NCBI GenBank assembly: GCA_018653085.1
Contig: JABIAY010000035.1
Location: 22,963 to 86,962 of the forward strand
Reading direction: 5' to 3'
Source of the DNA: Nitrospina sp.
GTDB taxonomy: Bacteria > Nitrospinota > Nitrospinia > Nitrospinales > VA-1
DNA: 64,000 bases
Shown here: positions 62,178-64,000 of the stretch, piece after piece
Numbering within the stretch: position 1 is the first letter of the stretch
Layout: the number at the start of each line of letters is the position of its first letter
The notes under the pieces: model-generated
The model's input: only the letters and a program-made list of their open reading frames with translations
Databases searched by the model: none
What the model was told of the DNA's origin: nothing
Position numbers and translations under genes: made by a program

Positions 62178-64000
62178 GGTGCATCCTCCGAGATTTCCTG
62201 AACTCGACAGAGAGAACCGAACTCACAATATTGGCAGGGCTCGCCTTTGTTGATAGGGAGAACCTGATTGTTCCCCTGCAAAAACTCATCGGCGACACGA
62301 TTTAAATTGTTTTTCCAATAACCCAGCAATTCTTCCCATGTTGAGCATCCGGTATCCTTGGTGAAATCGTAGTTCTTGAATTTCCCCAATGGCAAGTTGG
62401 CGGTGCCCTTAAACTCCGGTTTGCCGAGTGTCAGATGACCAAAAGCCAAACCGACAGGGGGTTGGGCTGTGGCGTAAAGCGGTAGTTGTGGTGCGCGTAT
62501 TTTTTCTGCAAACCACTCAGCGGGTTTCGCGTCTTTTCCTGTTTTGTAGTCGATCAGCAACAAACCCTTTTCGGGAATTTCATCAATGCGGTCGATTCTT
62601 AAGCTGAGTTTTATGCCGCACAGATTTATGCAAATATCTTCCTCGTTGTGGAGTACCTGAAAGTCGAGTCGTTCGAGTTCTACGTTGACTAGCCAGTCAT
62701 GGATGAGGCGCACGTTTCGTTCTATTTCGAGTTTGTTAAACTGCGTTTGACCGGTGGTGCGCTGTGAACATAATTTAAGGGCTTCCTGCACACATTCTTC
62801 AATGTATTTTTCCAGAGTATCGGGTAACAGGTTTGAAAGGTTTTTCCGGTTGTGGGTTTTGTCCCAGAAAAGTTCGAGAGCTTTATGGATCAGGTTTCCG
62901 CGGTCGAGACTGTCAAAATCAATTTCAGCCGCCGGGGTGCCTTGGCTGTTCAAACGATGGCGGGCAAAAGCCCGAAACGGGCAATCCACCTGGTCTTTGA
63001 GCAGAGCATATCCAGACGCGATACCGTGTGTCCCATAGTGGCTTTTTTCAGAATCCGTCGCCTGCAGAAACGTGGCTTCTGTGAATTTTTCTAAATGACT
63101 CATGCCCCGGACTTGATCCTTGATTCGGTTGGACTGGTAAGGCATTTCCTCAGCCTTGGGAAATCGTTTTAACAAGGGGCTCATTTCCAGGTCCATATCT
63201 CCTTCGTGCAGGGGATAGCTGAAATGAACATCGGGTGAGGCCATCAAAAGGCGACTCAGGGATTGCTCGGCGAATTTCAATTCTCTCTGCGGATTGGAAC
63301 GTGGGATGGAATATTTGTTCCTGATCTCGTAGGGGATGAAAGGATTGGGCTCAGGGTGGGCGGGGAGTGTTTCGTTCTGGCAACCCATGACCCACAAATG
63401 ATCAAACTGCATTCCAGAGGATTCCAGAAGACCAATCACCTGAATGGAATGCTCCGGTGTTTTGCTCTGAAAGGGTTTGCTTCGGGCTATATGGGTAAGA
63501 TGGTTTAAAGCTTCCAGCCTGTTAATAGGGCCGAGTATCTGGTTCAGGGAACAGAGTTCATTCAAGCAATCTTTCCAGGATTCAAAGGCCTGGTACCGCT
63601 TTGATAAAACAGATTGCCTGTCAGTGCCGGGTGCCACTTTCCCTGGCCAACCTGCGATTTTCAAAAAACCTGACAACTCCTTCGCCCATTTTTCCGGCAT
63701 GAGCTTGCTGTTGTTTTGGGTCAAGGACTTTAAACTCGCCATCAACTGATCTACTTCTGCAATACCGCTTGACTGCTCAAGAGGAATGGAGAGGACTCTT
63801 TTTTTTCTCAGCTTGCGTTCCAGGTCTGATACTTCGCGCGTCGGTGGAAAATTAAAACCAAAAAAAGGACTCTGGATGATCGAAAGAAAGGTGCCGACTG
63901 GAACCGTGGGGTTTTTCGTGGATGCTTTTACGCTTAACAGGTCCAGTGCCAGTTTGATCATGGGCTCCTGGGACAAGGGAGGAGCTAACGAAATGTTAAA
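62174..64000 (-). CDS. PD-(D/E)XK nuclease family protein, AddB-like (5' end off window)
   Basis: The frame is open to the window end (FNISLAPPLSQEPM before the first annotated-looking TTG at 63976), so the start lies outside; at least 609 residues are visible. The C-terminal part has CPFRAFARHRLNSQG near the middle, LLLIDYKTGKDAKPAEWFAE with the nuclease Asp-Lys pair, and a C-terminal Cys cluster CQYCEFGSLC for a likely [4Fe-4S] cluster with the upstream Cys. This matches the probable-DNA-repair-protein type partner of AddA-like helicases better than canonical AddB. It overlaps the helicase gene start (ATGA). Confidence 0.85.
   Translation of the reverse strand, partial: FNISLAPPLSQEPMIKLALDLLSVKASTKNPTVPVGTFLSIIQSPFFGFNFPPTREVSDLERKLRKKRVLSIPLEQSSGIAEVDQLMASLKSLTQNNSKLMPEKWAKELSGFLKIAGWPGKVAPGTDRQSVLSKRYQAFESWKDCLNELCSLNQILGPINRLEALNHLTHIARSKPFQSKTPEHSIQVIGLLESSGMQFDHLWVMGCQNETLPAHPEPNPFIPYEIRNKYSIPRSNPQRELKFAEQSLSRLLMASPDVHFSYPLHEGDMDLEMSPLLKRFPKAEEMPYQSNRIKDQVRGMSHLEKFTEATFLQATDSEKSHYGTHGIASGYALLKDQVDCPFRAFARHRLNSQGTPAAEIDFDSLDRGNLIHKALELFWDKTHNRKNLSNLLPDTLEKYIEECVQEALKLCSQRTTGQTQFNKLEIERNVRLIHDWLVNVELERLDFQVLHNEEDICINLCGIKLSLRIDRIDEIPEKGLLLIDYKTGKDAKPAEWFAEKIRAPQLPLYATAQPPVGLAFGHLTLGKPEFKGTANLPLGKFKNYDFTKDTGCSTWEELLGYWKNNLNRVADEFLQGNNQVLPINKGEPCQYCEFGSLCRVQEISEDAP

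Noticed and set aside
1..64000. tRNA, rRNA, CRISPR and prophage elements
   Set aside because: No cloverleaf with a clear T-loop, no rRNA-like stretch, no spaced repeats of CRISPR type and no integrase or transposase were found on reading both strands.

Overview
This window looks like a chromosomal segment of a Gram-negative, oxygen-using bacterium. It encodes a TonB-dependent outer-membrane receptor, TonB, ExbB, lipoprotein-type and c-type cytochrome genes, LspA, a NADH dehydrogenase module and LL-diaminopimelate aminotransferase. The gene set (DapL lysine route, large TPR proteins, Amt, B12 genes with oxygen-dependent BluB) would suit a Nitrospinota-like organism. That assignment is an inference from gene content only; no rRNA or phylogenetic marker was tested. 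No tRNA, rRNA, CRISPR array, transposase or phage gene was recognised.

Layout. 1-2000 (minus strand): the 3' part of folK, a short repeat-rich spacer, and dapL. 2148-19528 (minus): a co-directional run of 15 genes behind a cobalamin riboswitch (19387-19528). In transcription order these are a BtuB-like TonB-dependent receptor, an exported and membrane-anchored CobN-like chelatase, an ExbB-like channel, a DUF2149 protein, cbiA, cobO, cobS, a cobU-bluB fusion, cobD, cbiB, tonB, a Ca-binding-repeat protein, a cytochrome c, cobT and a secreted repeat protein. 19583-24145 (minus): a second B12 operon, btuF-btuD-btuC-cobQ, with its own riboswitch and a good sigma-70 promoter. Together these cover corrinoid uptake, adenosylation, amidation, aminopropanol attachment, lower-ligand synthesis and nucleotide-loop assembly. 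Corrin-ring synthesis genes are absent from the window.

24185-28923 (minus): esterase, CCA-type nucleotidyltransferase, MinD/FlhG-type ATPase and an acidic membrane protein. 29230-35446 (plus): glycosyltransferase, M50 peptidase, trpS, ileS, lspA and a small protein. 35463-40733 is mixed: ABM-like protein, DJ-1-like protein, YajQ, glutamate dehydrogenase, two small transporters, a MITE-like element, a cytochrome c and a secreted CGHC protein. 41047-43625: a PAS-GGDEF diguanylate cyclase behind a sigma-54-type promoter, then an opposing secreted collagen-like protein; short nuoD-like fragments lie near these genes. 43892-48213 (minus): nuoE-nuoG-nuoD, with no nuoF. 48563-52909 (minus): a YajG-like lipoprotein, Amt and a large TPR protein. 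52977-56445 (plus): a signalling operon (small regulator, HDOD protein, hybrid histidine kinase). 56463-58173 (minus): a secreted protein and a six-CBS-domain protein. 58797-64000 (minus): an AddA/RecB-type helicase-nuclease and its PD-(D/E)XK partner, which runs off the window.

The most unusual system is the receptor / periplasmic CobN-like / ExbB / DUF2149 block inside the B12 regulon. Its architecture recalls the hmuRSTUV haem-uptake loci of Bacteroidota, where the CobN-like protein is HmuS. Here it is tied to cobalamin by the riboswitch and by the B12 genes that follow, which suggests corrinoid handling or metal exchange in the periplasm.
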